DNA of 64,000 bases from Halobellus rufus (GCF_000739575.1 NZ_BBJO01000022.1:23118-87117), one strand, 5' to 3'. Positions 17,801 through 27,339 are shown, numbered from the stretch's first letter. Made by a program: numbers and translations. Notes: generated by a model not told the origin, from the sequence alone.

Positions 17801-18754
17801 TCAGATGATTCCCTCGCTCTCCAGGAAGTCGATGGCGACGTCTTGGACGTCTTCGTCGTCAAGGGCGATGCGGGCGTTCAGTTCGATGACCTGCTCTTCG
17901 CTGCTGAGCGCCTCCATCGGCGCATTGAGCGCGTCTTCTATCGCGGATCCGGATGCAACATCGTCCGGACGAGCGAGCGGTGCTGGATTGTACGGGGCAA
18001 AGAAGTTCTGATCATCCTCTAGGACGACCAAGTCGTACTGTTGGATCTGTGGATTGGTAGTGAATACCATCCCGATGTCCGCTTCACTTTCCCCGAGTAC
18101 CTGATAAGTGAGGTTCGCGCCGATCTCTCTGATGTTCAGTTCAGCCGCTCCGTCGGCGAATCCGTACGCCTCGATGAGTCCCGGCCATCCGTCTTCTCGC
18201 TCCGCGAATTCAGGACCCAGGACCACCGTGATGTCGGTGTTACCGCTGTTGATGTGCTCTGCCAAGTCACTTATCGTCTCGACACCCGTGTCCTCTTGCC
18301 ATCCCGGACGGGTCGCGAGGGCATACGTATTATTGAAATTGGCGCGTTGTAGGTACCTGAGGTCGTGCTCTTCCTTCATTTCCTGCTTGGCTTGTTGGTA
18401 TACCTCCTCCGGATCGCTCGGAATTTCGTCATGTTCCGGGGGAATCGTGGCGTACGCACCCGCGGTGTACAGGTGGTAGAAACTGATATCTCCGCTGTTG
18501 AGCGCTTGGAAACACTGCATCGATCCACCCAGCGCCAGTTCGTTTTCAGTTTGGACATCGGTATTCGCTTTAATCGACTCAAATCCGAGATATCCCATCA
18601 GCTCGGCTTCGGTCCACTGCATCGACGCTGCTGTCACTGTGGTGCTTGATCCACCGCCAGTGAAGGTACCTGTGCATCCGGCCAGAGACCCCAGCACGGT
18701 CGCTCCGGAGGCCGCAAGGCCTCGTTTGAGGACATCCCGGCGTGTGTTAGCCAT
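17801..18754 (-). CDS. Osmoprotectant-binding lipoprotein (OpuAC/OsmF type)
   Basis: A 317-aa substrate-binding protein. A Tat signal (NTRRDVLKRGLAASGATVLG) leads into a lipobox ending LAGC, so it is exported and lipid-anchored. The mature part follows the glycine-betaine/choline binding fold: VTAASMQWTEAELMGYLGFESI, LNSGDISFYHLYTAGAY, PEFAEREDGWPGLIEAYGF and DIGMVFTTNPQIQQYDLVVLEDD. Trp and Tyr residues typical of a cation-pi box are present, but I cannot assign the ligand. First gene of the ABC operon; a 141-bp gap separates it from the Rieske gene, giving room for a promoter. Confidence 0.9.
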   Translation of the reverse strand: MANTRRDVLKRGLAASGATVLGSLAGCTGTFTGGGSSTTVTAASMQWTEAELMGYLGFESIKANTDVQTENELALGGSMQCFQALNSGDISFYHLYTAGAYATIPPEHDEIPSDPEEVYQQAKQEMKEEHDLRYLQRANFNNTYALATRPGWQEDTGVETISDLAEHINSGNTDITVVLGPEFAEREDGWPGLIEAYGFADGAAELNIREIGANLTYQVLGESEADIGMVFTTNPQIQQYDLVVLEDDQNFFAPYNPAPLARPDDVASGSAIEDALNAPMEALSSEEQVIELNARIALDDEDVQDVAIDFLESEGII

Positions 18755-18895
18755 ACACTCGCTAATACTTACAACACTAATTAAATCTTTTCCTGATTGA
18801 AATGATATATGACTAACCGCCGAGAGTTCGGCCGACGAATCAGGAGGTGATTCGATAGTCCGACTCCACGCTCCGAACGGAGCCTCGGCCTTCAG

Positions 18896-19261
18896 CTACA
18901 GTGACACCACAACGTCGCCGTCTTCCACTCGCACCGGGTGCGAGGGCAGTTTCGCTCCCTCCTTCGAGAGACAATCCCCCGTCGGAATATCGTACTCCCA
19001 CCCGTGCCACGGGCAATTGAGCACCTCTCCTTCTTTGGACCACTGGAGTTCCGTCTGGAGTTCGTCGCGATCGAATTCCGCGTCACTGGTGCCGGTGATG
19101 CTGCCCTCGCAGGCGGGTCCACCCTGATGGATACACCAGTTTGTATATGCCCGAAACTCGCCGTCGAGCCGGAACAGTGCGATTTCACGTCCTTCGATTT
19201 CGATCAGCTTCCGATCGCCATCTTCCAGTTCGCTGACTGTTGCAACGGTGTGTTCACTCAT
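18896..19261 (-). CDS. Rieske [2Fe-2S] protein
   Basis: A 121-aa soluble Rieske ferredoxin-like protein. The cluster ligands are visible: Cys43-x-His45 in NWCIHQGGP and Cys83-x2-His86 in CPWHGWEYD. There is no membrane helix or signal. Such proteins pass electrons to ring-hydroxylating or demethylating oxygenases, or serve as small subunits of nitrite reductase; no oxygenase is visible nearby. The ATG overlaps the stop of the amidohydrolase gene (ATGA at 19258-19261), so the two act together. Role unknown. Confidence 0.9.
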   Translation of the reverse strand: MSEHTVATVSELEDGDRKLIEIEGREIALFRLDGEFRAYTNWCIHQGGPACEGSITGTSDAEFDRDELQTELQWSKEGEVLNCPWHGWEYDIPTGDCLSKEGAKLPSHPVRVEDGDVVVSL

Positions 19262-20340
19262 TGTTGGAATGGGAGGCGGAACGCCTCCACCGGCGTCTCG
19301 TACAGTATCTTCTGTCGCTCTTCCTCGGTGAAATAGTGCTGCAGGTACTTGTCGAGCTCTTCGAGATGATCAAAGTCCCAGTGTGGATAGTCAGTGGCGA
19401 ACATCAACATATCCGCCCCGAGCGTCTCGATCATCCGTTTCATATCCTCGGATCGATTGGGCTCGCCGAGCGGTTGTGAGCCGATGTAGAACCGGTCACG
19501 GATGTACTCCTCAGGGGACTGGTCGAGTAGCGGGACTTCGCTCCGCCGCATTCGGTAGATCTTGTTCATCCGATGCATCAGATACGGGACCCATCCGATT
19601 CCAGCTTCGAGGAAGACGAAGTCGAGGTCCGGAAACTTCGCCGGGACGCCCTCTCCAATGACGCTGGCCATCGTCGCCATCTGTTGCCACGGATGGCCGA
19701 GCGATTGCACCTCAAAGTAGTTGTTGAACCCCTTGTTATGCAGCGGGAAATCGAACATAAACTCCTCGCCGTTACCGTGGAAGACGATCGGCAAGTCGTG
19801 GTCCTCAGCCGCTTTGTAAATCGGATCGTTCGATGGATCGCCGAGCGGCGGGTACTCGCCGCTCGTCCCGAGATAGAGACCGACGATCTGCTCGTTGTCC
19901 CCGATTCGGTCGATTTCTGCGGCAGCTTCCTCCGGTCGCTGTGTCGCCACGGCCCCCAGCCCTAGGAAGTCGTAGTCGTCGAGGAACTTGTCCAGAAGGA
20001 GATCGTTGTACGCCCGCATCAAGCTCATCGCCAGGTCGGGCTGTGAGAACTTTCCGAGCGGTTCGAAGGTGTTGATGATCGGATAGTCGATCTGGAAGTC
20101 CTCTTGGAACTGTCTGATGTCCTCGGGGCCGGTGAATTCCGAGAAGTAGTCGTCGATTTTACCGCCCATCCGTTGATCCCAGCTGCTGGAGGGGAACATC
20201 GGGTGCGGCGAGTCGGTGATGCTCGATCGGTGTGGTTCTTCGAGATACTTTGCGATCATCTCTTCTTCTACCGTGATGTGGACGTCCGTGTCCACGACGG
20301 TAGTCTCCGCTAACGCGTGGGCGGCTGTCTGTGACATCAT
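19258..20340 (-). CDS. Amidohydrolase-2 family protein (ACMSD-like)
   Basis: A 360-aa TIM-barrel metal-dependent hydrolase or decarboxylase of the amidohydrolase-2 family. Metal-site motifs: DTDVHI at residues 17-22, the IVFHGNG strand-end His, FLEAGIGWVPYLMHRM, and FATDYPHWDFD near the C-terminus with the closing Asp. The family includes aminocarboxymuconate-semialdehyde decarboxylase and other C-C or C-N bond enzymes. Overlap with a Rieske gene points to breakdown of an organic substrate. The start could be either of two adjacent Met codons. Confidence 0.85.
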   Translation of the reverse strand: MMSQTAAHALAETTVVDTDVHITVEEEMIAKYLEEPHRSSITDSPHPMFPSSSWDQRMGGKIDDYFSEFTGPEDIRQFQEDFQIDYPIINTFEPLGKFSQPDLAMSLMRAYNDLLLDKFLDDYDFLGLGAVATQRPEEAAAEIDRIGDNEQIVGLYLGTSGEYPPLGDPSNDPIYKAAEDHDLPIVFHGNGEEFMFDFPLHNKGFNNYFEVQSLGHPWQQMATMASVIGEGVPAKFPDLDFVFLEAGIGWVPYLMHRMNKIYRMRRSEVPLLDQSPEEYIRDRFYIGSQPLGEPNRSEDMKRMIETLGADMLMFATDYPHWDFDHLEELDKYLQHYFTEEERQKILYETPVEAFRLPFQQ

Positions 20341-20598
20341 CTCACCGTTCCACGAGCGAATATATAACGCTTTTTCCGAGTTGCTGATGGTTCACTGATA
20401 ACCGTGGCGCGCTCGAGAACGCTCAGCGGTCGGACGAGATGAGTAATCTCCCGATTTCCGGGAGTAGAGCAACGGATCCGATTTTTGTGAGGCGGTCGAA
20501 AGCCGGTGAGAGTGTCGCTGTCGCCGCACAGACGCTCTTCGATCGATTACAGGCACGCCGAAAAAGCTACTTGGACGGCTCTACAACCGAGGGTCGTG

Positions 20599-20910
20599 AT
20601 GTCATCTGACCGCCCCGAGTGGTGGGACCAGAACTCCGAACTTCGGGAGGAACTGGGCCTTCCGGAGTACGAACCCTCGCGATTCACCGACGGGACATAC
20701 GTGCACGAAGTCGTCGAAGAGATCGAATCCGAGTACGGGATGTCGGTCGACCTCGTGAGTGAGGATCCGAGCTACCCGAGCCAATGGGTGATCCGCCTCG
20801 GTGGGACAGCGTGTGTGAGTGTAGTGCGCCGCCGCGACGATCGAGGAAACAACGTCTATCAGATCAGCGCTGACGAAGTGCGTCGACAGATCGACGCCGA
20901 GATGGCATAG
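20599..20910 (+). CDS. Small unknown haloarchaeal protein
   Basis: A 103-aa acidic protein starting MSSDRPEWWDQNSELREELG. The ATG at 20599 is preferred over an in-frame start at 20506 because the upstream part is basic and not haloarchaeal in composition. It has a compact alpha/beta pattern with a GTACVSVVRRRDD strand and no cysteine pair. It reads divergently from the amidohydrolase operon and converges with the alcohol dehydrogenase. I do not recognise the family. Confidence 0.6.
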   Translation: MSSDRPEWWDQNSELREELGLPEYEPSRFTDGTYVHEVVEEIESEYGMSVDLVSEDPSYPSQWVIRLGGTACVSVVRRRDDRGNNVYQISADEVRRQIDAEMA

Positions 20911-21087
20911 TCTGGCGGTCGGATGCCGTATCTGATGACGAGTCTGTCGGACGTGCCCTGCCGATCGCCGTATGATCAGCCACCGCTGTTTACCGCTCAC
21001 TCATCCGCGGGCTTCCAACAACGTCGGATATACCACGGTTTTCGGTGAACTGTCGGTAAGGCGATGCCGGCGGACACCAAGCGGGGT

Positions 21088-22368
21088 TCAGTACGCGTCC
21101 TGCGCGACTTCGAGCAGATCATCGGCGTCGGCGTCGCGCGGGTTGTCGTGGATCTCGATCGTCTCCAGGGATTTCTCGGCGATATCCCGGAGGTCCTCCT
21201 CGGCCACGTCGAGTTCGCTGAGACTCGACGGCAGATTGACCTCCGCGATGAGCGATTCGACCGCCGCCACGGCCTCTTGGGCCGCTTCCCGTTCCGAGAG
21301 CCCTGACACGTCGACGCCCATCGACTCTGCCACGTCCGCGTACCGCCCGGGATACTCCTCGAGGTTGTACCGCATCACCGCCGGCGTGAACGCCGCGATC
21401 GCCTCCCCGTGGGGGATCTCAGGATACATCCCGCCGGTCACCTCCGCTAGTGAGTGGATCGCGCCGAACCCCGCGAAGTTCTCGCAGAAGCCCGCCATAT
21501 GCGACCCGAACAGGAGTTGCTCGCGGGCCTCCATCGCTCCCGACTCGTAGGCTTCGGGGAGGTACTCCGGGACGAGCCCCATCACGTGCCGCGTGTAGGG
21601 CTTGACCAGTTCGGGGGCTCCCGCCGCGACGTGGTTCTCCAGAGCGTGGGAGAACGCGTCGAAGCCCGTCGCGGCAGTCTGTCGTGGCGGCAGCGACGCG
21701 GTCAACTCCGGATCGACCAACGACACGTCCGCGCCGAGGTACGGGCCACCGGGGTACAGCGGGGGTTGGCCGATCGCCATCTTGAACGCCCGGTCCGGCG
21801 CCGTGATCACCGCCCAGTAGTCTACTTCACTGCCGGTCCCCGCGGTCGTCGGAATCGTGATCAACGGGTGTGTGTGGTTCTCGATGCTCCCGGCAGTCAC
21901 GTCTTCGGGCACGTTCACTTCGTAGTCGGAGAGCTCGCCCGAGTTGGTCTTCAACAGCGTCGCGCACTTCGCCGTGTCGATGACGCTGCCCCCGCCGACT
22001 GCGACCACCACGTCGAACTCGCCCGCTTCCAAGGTCTCCAGGGCGTCGTGGACCATCTCGGTCGTCGGATTGGGTTCGATATCGTCGTAGATCTCGTAGG
22101 CGATTCCCTCGGCCTCCAGCGAGGCCTCGATCCCCTCAAGGATACCGGCCGCGCGGATCCCCTGATCTGTGACGACCAGCGCCGTTTCCCAGCCCTTCGC
22201 GGCGATCACCTCGCCCGTTCGCTCGCTCTTGCCGTTCCCGAACTCCACTGTGATCGGGAACGATAGCGTGTGTTCGCCCAGACTCATCGTCCCGAAGTTC
22301 GCGTCGATCTGTCTGTCGTAGCTGTACCTGGCCGGTAGTTGTCGCTGTGTCGGGGCATCCGTGTACAA
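21088..22368 (-). CDS. Iron-containing (type III) alcohol dehydrogenase
   Basis: A 426-aa NAD(P)-dependent dehydrogenase of the Fe-ADH family. The nucleotide motif GGGSVIDTAK is at residues 125-134. The metal ligands fit the family spacing: Asp237 and His241 in GFDAFSHALE, His305 in FGAIHSLAEV and His320 in IPHGEAIAA. It is divergent from a betaine-aldehyde-type dehydrogenase; in Bacillus GbsB, a type III alcohol dehydrogenase, makes betaine aldehyde from choline for GbsA. The same role here is an inference. An alternative start is at 22287 (MSLGEHTLSF), removing 27 residues. Confidence 0.88.
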   Translation of the reverse strand: MYTDAPTQRQLPARYSYDRQIDANFGTMSLGEHTLSFPITVEFGNGKSERTGEVIAAKGWETALVVTDQGIRAAGILEGIEASLEAEGIAYEIYDDIEPNPTTEMVHDALETLEAGEFDVVVAVGGGSVIDTAKCATLLKTNSGELSDYEVNVPEDVTAGSIENHTHPLITIPTTAGTGSEVDYWAVITAPDRAFKMAIGQPPLYPGGPYLGADVSLVDPELTASLPPRQTAATGFDAFSHALENHVAAGAPELVKPYTRHVMGLVPEYLPEAYESGAMEAREQLLFGSHMAGFCENFAGFGAIHSLAEVTGGMYPEIPHGEAIAAFTPAVMRYNLEEYPGRYADVAESMGVDVSGLSEREAAQEAVAAVESLIAEVNLPSSLSELDVAEEDLRDIAEKSLETIEIHDNPRDADADDLLEVAQDAY

Positions 22369-22479
22369 ATCGAAGAAGTCATTTGATAAATAAGAACGTA
22401 GGAGAAATATTTGCCAGTAGAGCCGGGCGAACTCGAGGGCCGTAAGAAGATTTTTACCCCCTTGACAGAGAGTGGCACT
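22369..22479. promoter_or_regulatory. Divergent promoter region, alcohol / aldehyde dehydrogenases
   Basis: A 111-bp gap between two divergent dehydrogenase genes. It contains GATAAATAAGAAC at about 22384-22396, which can serve as a TATA element for the leftward gene on the minus strand, and AGATTTTTACCCCC at about 22448-22461 ahead of the rightward gene. A shared control region for both enzymes, perhaps bound by the IclR protein at 26131, is plausible but not shown. Confidence 0.4.
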
Positions 22480-23994
22480 ATGAGCAGTTCCCGATCAGAC
22501 GAGAGTCCAGTCGTCGAGCGGCACCGCTCGAAACACCGCGATGCGACCGCCGACGTCGAGTTCGGCACGTGGATCGACGGCGAACTCCAGACTCAAGGCC
22601 CGAAGGCGGGCGTCGTCGATCCCGTGACCGGCGACTCGATCGTCGAGGTGCCCCAGGGCGACGCCGCGACCGTCGACGCCGCGGTCGGGGCCGCCTGGGA
22701 CGCCTTCGACCGCGAGTGGGACGCCGCCACCGTCCGCGAGCGCTCCGCTCGCCTCTTCGAATGGGCCGACGTCTTGGAAGACCACCTCGAGGAACTCACC
22801 CTCCTGGAGTGTCTGGACTGCGGCAAGCCGCTCTCGCAGGCCCGCGGCGAGGTTGAGGGCGCGATCGACACGCTAGAGTTCTACGCGTCGGTCTGTCGCG
22901 CCCAGCGCGGCAGCGAGGTCCCCGGCGGCGAGGACTTGCACCTCTACACGACGCAAGAGCCCTACGGCGTCGTCGGTCAGATCGTCCCTTGGAACTATCC
23001 CTTGTGGGCCGCCGCCTGGAAGCTCGGCCCCGCTTTGGCCGCCGGCAATGCCTGTGTCCTAAAACCCGCCAACGACACGCCTCTGTCGACGGTTCGTGCT
23101 GCTCAACTCTCCGAGAGGATTTTCCCCGACGGCGTCCTCAACGTCGTTCCCGGCCCGGGCAGCCAGGTCGGTCAGGCCATCGCCGAACACGACGACGTCC
23201 GGAAAGTCTCCTTCACCGGAAGTACGGCGGTCGGCAGCGGCGTGATGCGCGCCGCTGCCGACCGGGTCGCGCCCGTCACCCTCGAACTCGGCGGCAAATC
23301 ACCCTTTATCGTCTTCCCCGATGCGGATCTCGACAAAGTCGTCGACGCGGTCGCCGACGGCATCTTCTACAGCACGGGCGAGATCTGCGACGCCTTCTCG
23401 CGCGCGCTGGTCCACGAATCGATCGCCGACGAATTCACCGAGCGTTTCGTGGAAAAAGCCGAATCGTACGTCCTCGGCGATCCTCTCGACGAGAAGACCA
23501 CGATGGGCCCGCTGACCTCCCAAAGCCAGTTCGAGACCGTCACGGAGTATATCGAGACCGGCAAGCAGGAAGCAGAGTTACTCTGCGGCGGCGGGACGCC
23601 CGACGACTCGGAACTCGCCGACGGCTGGTACGTCGAACCCACGGTCTTCGGCGGCGTCACCAACCAGATGACGATCGGCCGCGAGGAGATCTTCGGCCCC
23701 GTCCAGACTATCCAGATCTTCTCCGAGTACGAAGAGGCGATCGAACTCGCCAACGACACCCAGTACGGCCTCGCCGCCGGCATCGGTACCGAGAAGACGT
23801 CGCTCGTCCACCAGACCGCCGATGACCTTGAGGCCGGCCTCGTCTACGTCAACGAGTACGGCCCGATTATGCCCGACGCCCCCTACGGCGGCTTCAAACA
23901 ATCCGGCCACGGCAAAGACCTCGGCCTGGAAGCCCTTGACCACTACCAGCGACAAAAAAGCGTCTACGTCAACCTCGACGAACCCGAACTCTGA
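22480..23994 (+). CDS. NAD-dependent aldehyde dehydrogenase, betaine-aldehyde type
   Basis: A 504-aa aldehyde dehydrogenase. The start at 22480 (MSSSRSDESP) is chosen over one 69 bp upstream because it puts the catalytic residues in canonical places: Asn172 in VPWNYP, Glu269 in LELGGKSPF and Cys303 in GEICDAFSR. The cofactor motif FTGSTAVGSGV is present. The sequence around the Cys and the C-terminal PYGGFKQSGHGKDLG resemble betaine-aldehyde dehydrogenases. It oxidises an aldehyde to the acid in the cytoplasm. Next to a Fe-alcohol dehydrogenase and an osmoprotectant importer, glycine betaine formation is the best guess. Confidence 0.9.
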   Translation: MSSSRSDESPVVERHRSKHRDATADVEFGTWIDGELQTQGPKAGVVDPVTGDSIVEVPQGDAATVDAAVGAAWDAFDREWDAATVRERSARLFEWADVLEDHLEELTLLECLDCGKPLSQARGEVEGAIDTLEFYASVCRAQRGSEVPGGEDLHLYTTQEPYGVVGQIVPWNYPLWAAAWKLGPALAAGNACVLKPANDTPLSTVRAAQLSERIFPDGVLNVVPGPGSQVGQAIAEHDDVRKVSFTGSTAVGSGVMRAAADRVAPVTLELGGKSPFIVFPDADLDKVVDAVADGIFYSTGEICDAFSRALVHESIADEFTERFVEKAESYVLGDPLDEKTTMGPLTSQSQFETVTEYIETGKQEAELLCGGGTPDDSELADGWYVEPTVFGGVTNQMTIGREEIFGPVQTIQIFSEYEEAIELANDTQYGLAAGIGTEKTSLVHQTADDLEAGLVYVNEYGPIMPDAPYGGFKQSGHGKDLGLEALDHYQRQKSVYVNLDEPEL

Positions 23995-24075
23995 ATCGAA
24001 TGGACGGCGAGGGTCGACGCTGACTGTCGGATTCTTTCTCGGAATCGACAAGGCTGGAATCCATTTTTGGAAAAC

Positions 24076-24083
24076 CTTTATTT
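24076..24083 (+). promoter_or_regulatory. TATA-like element before the sulfatase gene
   Basis: CTTTATTT centred about 31 bases before the ATG at 24111, preceded by GGAAAAC as a purine-rich BRE-like stretch. The spacing fits a short-leader or leaderless transcript. Confidence 0.4.
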
Positions 24084-24110
24084 GATACCCCAGGCCACTC
24101 GGTCACGTGT

Positions 24111-26042
24111 ATGACTAGCAGTAGCAACCCGAACGTGGTGTGTTTCGTCGCCGATCAGTTGCGATACGACCACCTCGAATGCAACGGGAACGATGTCGTC
24201 GACACCCCAAATATCAACGCGCTAGCTGAAACGGGCGTCACGTTCGATCGGACCTATACGAACAATCCGATGTGTATGCCTGCCCGCGCGACGATGTTCA
24301 CCGGGCGGAACCCACACCGGCACGGTGTACGGTCTAACGGAGTACACCTTCGCGAAGAGCTCCCCTCGATTCCCCAGCAGCTCTCGGAGGCGGGCTACCG
24401 GACCCACTCAGCGGGGAAACTGCACCTCCATCTCTACACGCTACCGGCCCCACAGCAAGTGTCGCACATCGCCGCGGAACTCCCCGAACGGGCGGAGTCC
24501 GAGTTCGGTCGGCGGCTCGGGATGGTTCTGGACGACGTCCTCCGCGACCTGCTTGAGTGTCCCGATGATCTGTCTGCGGGACGGGAGTCGGCAGGCTACC
24601 ATAAGGGGTTCTCGAACCGCGGCGACAACGCCCTCCTTCGGACCCTCGAGCGAATCCACGTCCCGAAGTGGTCCGACGGGGCGCTGCTCTTCCAGGAAGT
24701 CGCCGAAGAAGCCGTCTCTGCGTGGCCCACAGACGACCTCTCGGAAGCCGATTGGGAGGAGTTCGCCGGCGAGTTGAAGAAGCGTCTCGCAGGAATGTTC
24801 GATACTATTGATGCGACCACGTACGAGGATCTGTCGTTCGATCCGGCCGAGTTCCCCGAGGCCCGCGAGGTCTGGGAATCAGGCCTGATCTCGGAGCTCC
24901 CTGAACCGTACTACGGGTTCGAGACAACCGACTTCACCGGAGGCCACGTCAACGAGAGCTACGGCGAGTACAAGCGGTGGCTGGAGTCGAACTATCCGGA
25001 CGCGTACGACCGGATTTCCTTCGATCACCCCGACAACGTCCGCGGCGATACCTTCCAGGTGCTCAGGGAATGGACGCTGCCGGAGGAGGCCCACTATAAC
25101 CGCTGGATCAGCGATCGCAGCATCGAGTTCCTGAACGAACAGGAAGACGACGACGATCCGTTCTTCCTGTGGTGCTCCTATCCGGACCCGCACAATCCGT
25201 ACGCTGCCCCCGAGCCCTGGGGATCGATGTATGATCCTGCGGACGTCGAACTGCCCACGCGGAGCGAAGCGGAGCTCGACGAATTGCCGGAGTTCTACCG
25301 CGATGTCTACGAGGGCGACTTCTTCCAACTGCAGGGCCTCTACACGGAACCGGGTCCGGAAGTCCAAGACGAGACGATCAGGGAGATCATCGCCGTCACT
25401 TACGGAATGGTCAGCTATCTCGACCACGAAGTCGGGCGAGTCGTCGACGCACTGGAGCGTAACGGCCTCCGAGAGGACACGGTCATAATCTTCCTCTCGG
25501 ACCACGGCGAGATGATGGGCGATCACTGGATGATCCGGAAAGGGCCCTTCCAGTTCGAGGGGCTCCTCCGCGTGCCGATGATCTGGAATTGGCCCGGCGA
25601 GTTCCAGGAGGGCAAGCGTGTCGAGACAGTCACCAGTCACGAGGATCTGATGCCGACGATGCTAGACCTCTGTGGCGTCACGTCGCCACACGCGGTCTAT
25701 GAGCCGTCATACCGTCACGGGCCGGATACGTGGCCCGGCGAATCGCTGGTGTCACTGCTCACGAGTGAGAACGACCCCCGAGACCGCTCGACTGTCGTTG
25801 AGACCGACGAGGATTACCTCGGCATCTGGCCCCGTACGCTGATCAACGACCAGTACAAACTCACTGTGTATCCCGACCAGGAGTACGGTGAGCTGTTCGA
25901 TCTCCACGATGATCCCGAGGAGTTGCACAACCTTTGGAACGACGACGCCGCCGAGCCACTCAAGAACCGTCTCTATCGTGAATTGATTGATCAGCTCGTG
26001 CTGCAGGAAGGCGCCGTACCCAGCCGTCGCAACGTCGCCTGA
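24111..26042 (+). CDS. Sulfatase, arylsulfatase A family
   Basis: A 643-aa sulfatase. Cys55 in NPMCMPARATMFTGR forms the C-x-P-x-R motif that is converted to formylglycine; Asp15 (VADQLRYD) and the SDHGEMMGDH segment give the metal site, and FDLHDDPEELHNLWND is the usual C-terminal tail. There is no signal peptide, so it acts in the cytoplasm. It is longer than choline sulfatases of about 500 aa because of an insert at about residues 110-300. It hydrolyses a sulfate ester; choline sulfate is suggested only by the neighbouring dehydrogenases and osmoprotectant importer. Confidence 0.88.
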   Translation: MTSSSNPNVVCFVADQLRYDHLECNGNDVVDTPNINALAETGVTFDRTYTNNPMCMPARATMFTGRNPHRHGVRSNGVHLREELPSIPQQLSEAGYRTHSAGKLHLHLYTLPAPQQVSHIAAELPERAESEFGRRLGMVLDDVLRDLLECPDDLSAGRESAGYHKGFSNRGDNALLRTLERIHVPKWSDGALLFQEVAEEAVSAWPTDDLSEADWEEFAGELKKRLAGMFDTIDATTYEDLSFDPAEFPEAREVWESGLISELPEPYYGFETTDFTGGHVNESYGEYKRWLESNYPDAYDRISFDHPDNVRGDTFQVLREWTLPEEAHYNRWISDRSIEFLNEQEDDDDPFFLWCSYPDPHNPYAAPEPWGSMYDPADVELPTRSEAELDELPEFYRDVYEGDFFQLQGLYTEPGPEVQDETIREIIAVTYGMVSYLDHEVGRVVDALERNGLREDTVIIFLSDHGEMMGDHWMIRKGPFQFEGLLRVPMIWNWPGEFQEGKRVETVTSHEDLMPTMLDLCGVTSPHAVYEPSYRHGPDTWPGESLVSLLTSENDPRDRSTVVETDEDYLGIWPRTLINDQYKLTVYPDQEYGELFDLHDDPEELHNLWNDDAAEPLKNRLYRELIDQLVLQEGAVPSRRNVA

Positions 26043-26130
26043 TATTCTACGAAAGGTCGAACCTCGAGAATAGATATTCGGTATCACAGAATAATACTTT
26101 TCTTTCTTCGGGTTATGTGACCACACGACA

Positions 26131-26904
26131 ATGGGAAACGACGACGGAATCCGGGTCAACGCTCTCGAGACGACCAACGACATCATAGAGGCGCTAGACG
26201 AGTTTAACGGCGCCCGCGTCACCGAACTCGCCGAGTATCTCGATCGGCCACAGAGCGTCGTCCACAATCATCTGACGACGCTCAAACAGTTGGAGTATAT
26301 CGTGCAGGAGGGTAACGAGTACCGGCTCAGCCTGCGGTTCCTGAAGTTCGGCGAACGCGTCCGCCACCGCTCAACACTGTATAATTTCGCTAAATCCGAG
26401 GTCCAGCAGCTCGCTGAAGAGTCGGGCGAACTGATTACTCTGCTCGTGGAAGAGCACGGGCGTGGAATCTATCTCGACATCGGCCAGGGGAGTCAGGACA
26501 TCGAGTATCCCGCAATCACGGGCGCACGGACGTACCTTCACTGTTCTGCGACTGGCAAATCGATCCTGGCACATCTTTCTGATGAAGAAGTCGACACGAT
26601 CATCGACAAACACGGCTTACCTGCTCAAAGTTCGAATACGATTACCGATCGAAACGAACTCGACGAGGAGTTAGAGACGATCCGCGAACGTGGTTTAGCC
26701 TTCGATATGGAAGAGTTCCGCGAGGGGATGCGATCCGTCGGAAAGCCGATTCTCTTGCAGGACGGGACGCCTATCGGCGCACTGAGTATCGCCGGCCCGG
26801 CACATCGGATGAAGGCTGACCGCCTCGAAAAAGAGATGCCGGAATTGCTTCGCCAGTCGGTCAACGTTATCGAGTTGAATCTCAACGATCCCAACATTCA
26901 GTAA
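26131..26904 (+). CDS. IclR-family transcriptional regulator
   Basis: A 257-aa one-component regulator. The N-terminal winged HTH spans residues 5-65 (TTNDIIEALDEFNGARVTELAEYL, here cited in part, and RPQSVVHNHLTTLKQLEYI). The effector-binding domain follows (YLHCSATGKSILAHLSDEEV, then FREGMRSVGKPILLQDG, GALSIAGPAHRM), with the conserved HCSATGK loop. It sits 88 bp behind the sulfatase, with an AATAATACTTTT stretch as a possible own promoter. It most likely controls the sulfatase/dehydrogenase cluster in response to a small acid. Confidence 0.9.
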   Translation: MGNDDGIRVNALETTNDIIEALDEFNGARVTELAEYLDRPQSVVHNHLTTLKQLEYIVQEGNEYRLSLRFLKFGERVRHRSTLYNFAKSEVQQLAEESGELITLLVEEHGRGIYLDIGQGSQDIEYPAITGARTYLHCSATGKSILAHLSDEEVDTIIDKHGLPAQSSNTITDRNELDEELETIRERGLAFDMEEFREGMRSVGKPILLQDGTPIGALSIAGPAHRMKADRLEKEMPELLRQSVNVIELNLNDPNIQ

Positions 26905-27339
26905 CGCCATACGAGATTTGCTCCATCACATTCTGTCTTACTGAATCGTGGTATGTCTGTAAATCCGCATAGTCCACGTGTATATTGGAAACTTTCGAAG
27001 ATTTCTGTAGCAACTAGGCTGATATGTACTTATTCACTATGGTAGAATACTCTCTATCGGATTTTTCCCTCGGAACTATAGATCTGAAGTCGTCACCGCA
27101 TTCTATAACAAGTGTACCTCTGTTATTTTGAGCGATGCCGCTATTTAATCTCGGATCGCTCTGTTGAAAACAGCTACCGAACACACAATAGCTATAGTTT
27201 GGTATAGCAAGTGGGTGTCATACGAGAGTTCTCACACCGTGATTATAGTACTCTTTGAATTGTCTCCGCGTTCGTAGTTGGTAATTGCGACGACGGGAGG
27301 AAGGCACAGCGCGAGGAACACCACCGCTTATGCGTGGAC
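26905..27339. other. AT-rich intergenic region, no gene seen
   Basis: 435 bp of low-GC DNA between the IclR gene and the 3' end of a broken IS630-type gene. No frame shows family marks. It may include the outer end of that IS. I found no clear inverted repeat. Confidence 0.4.
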
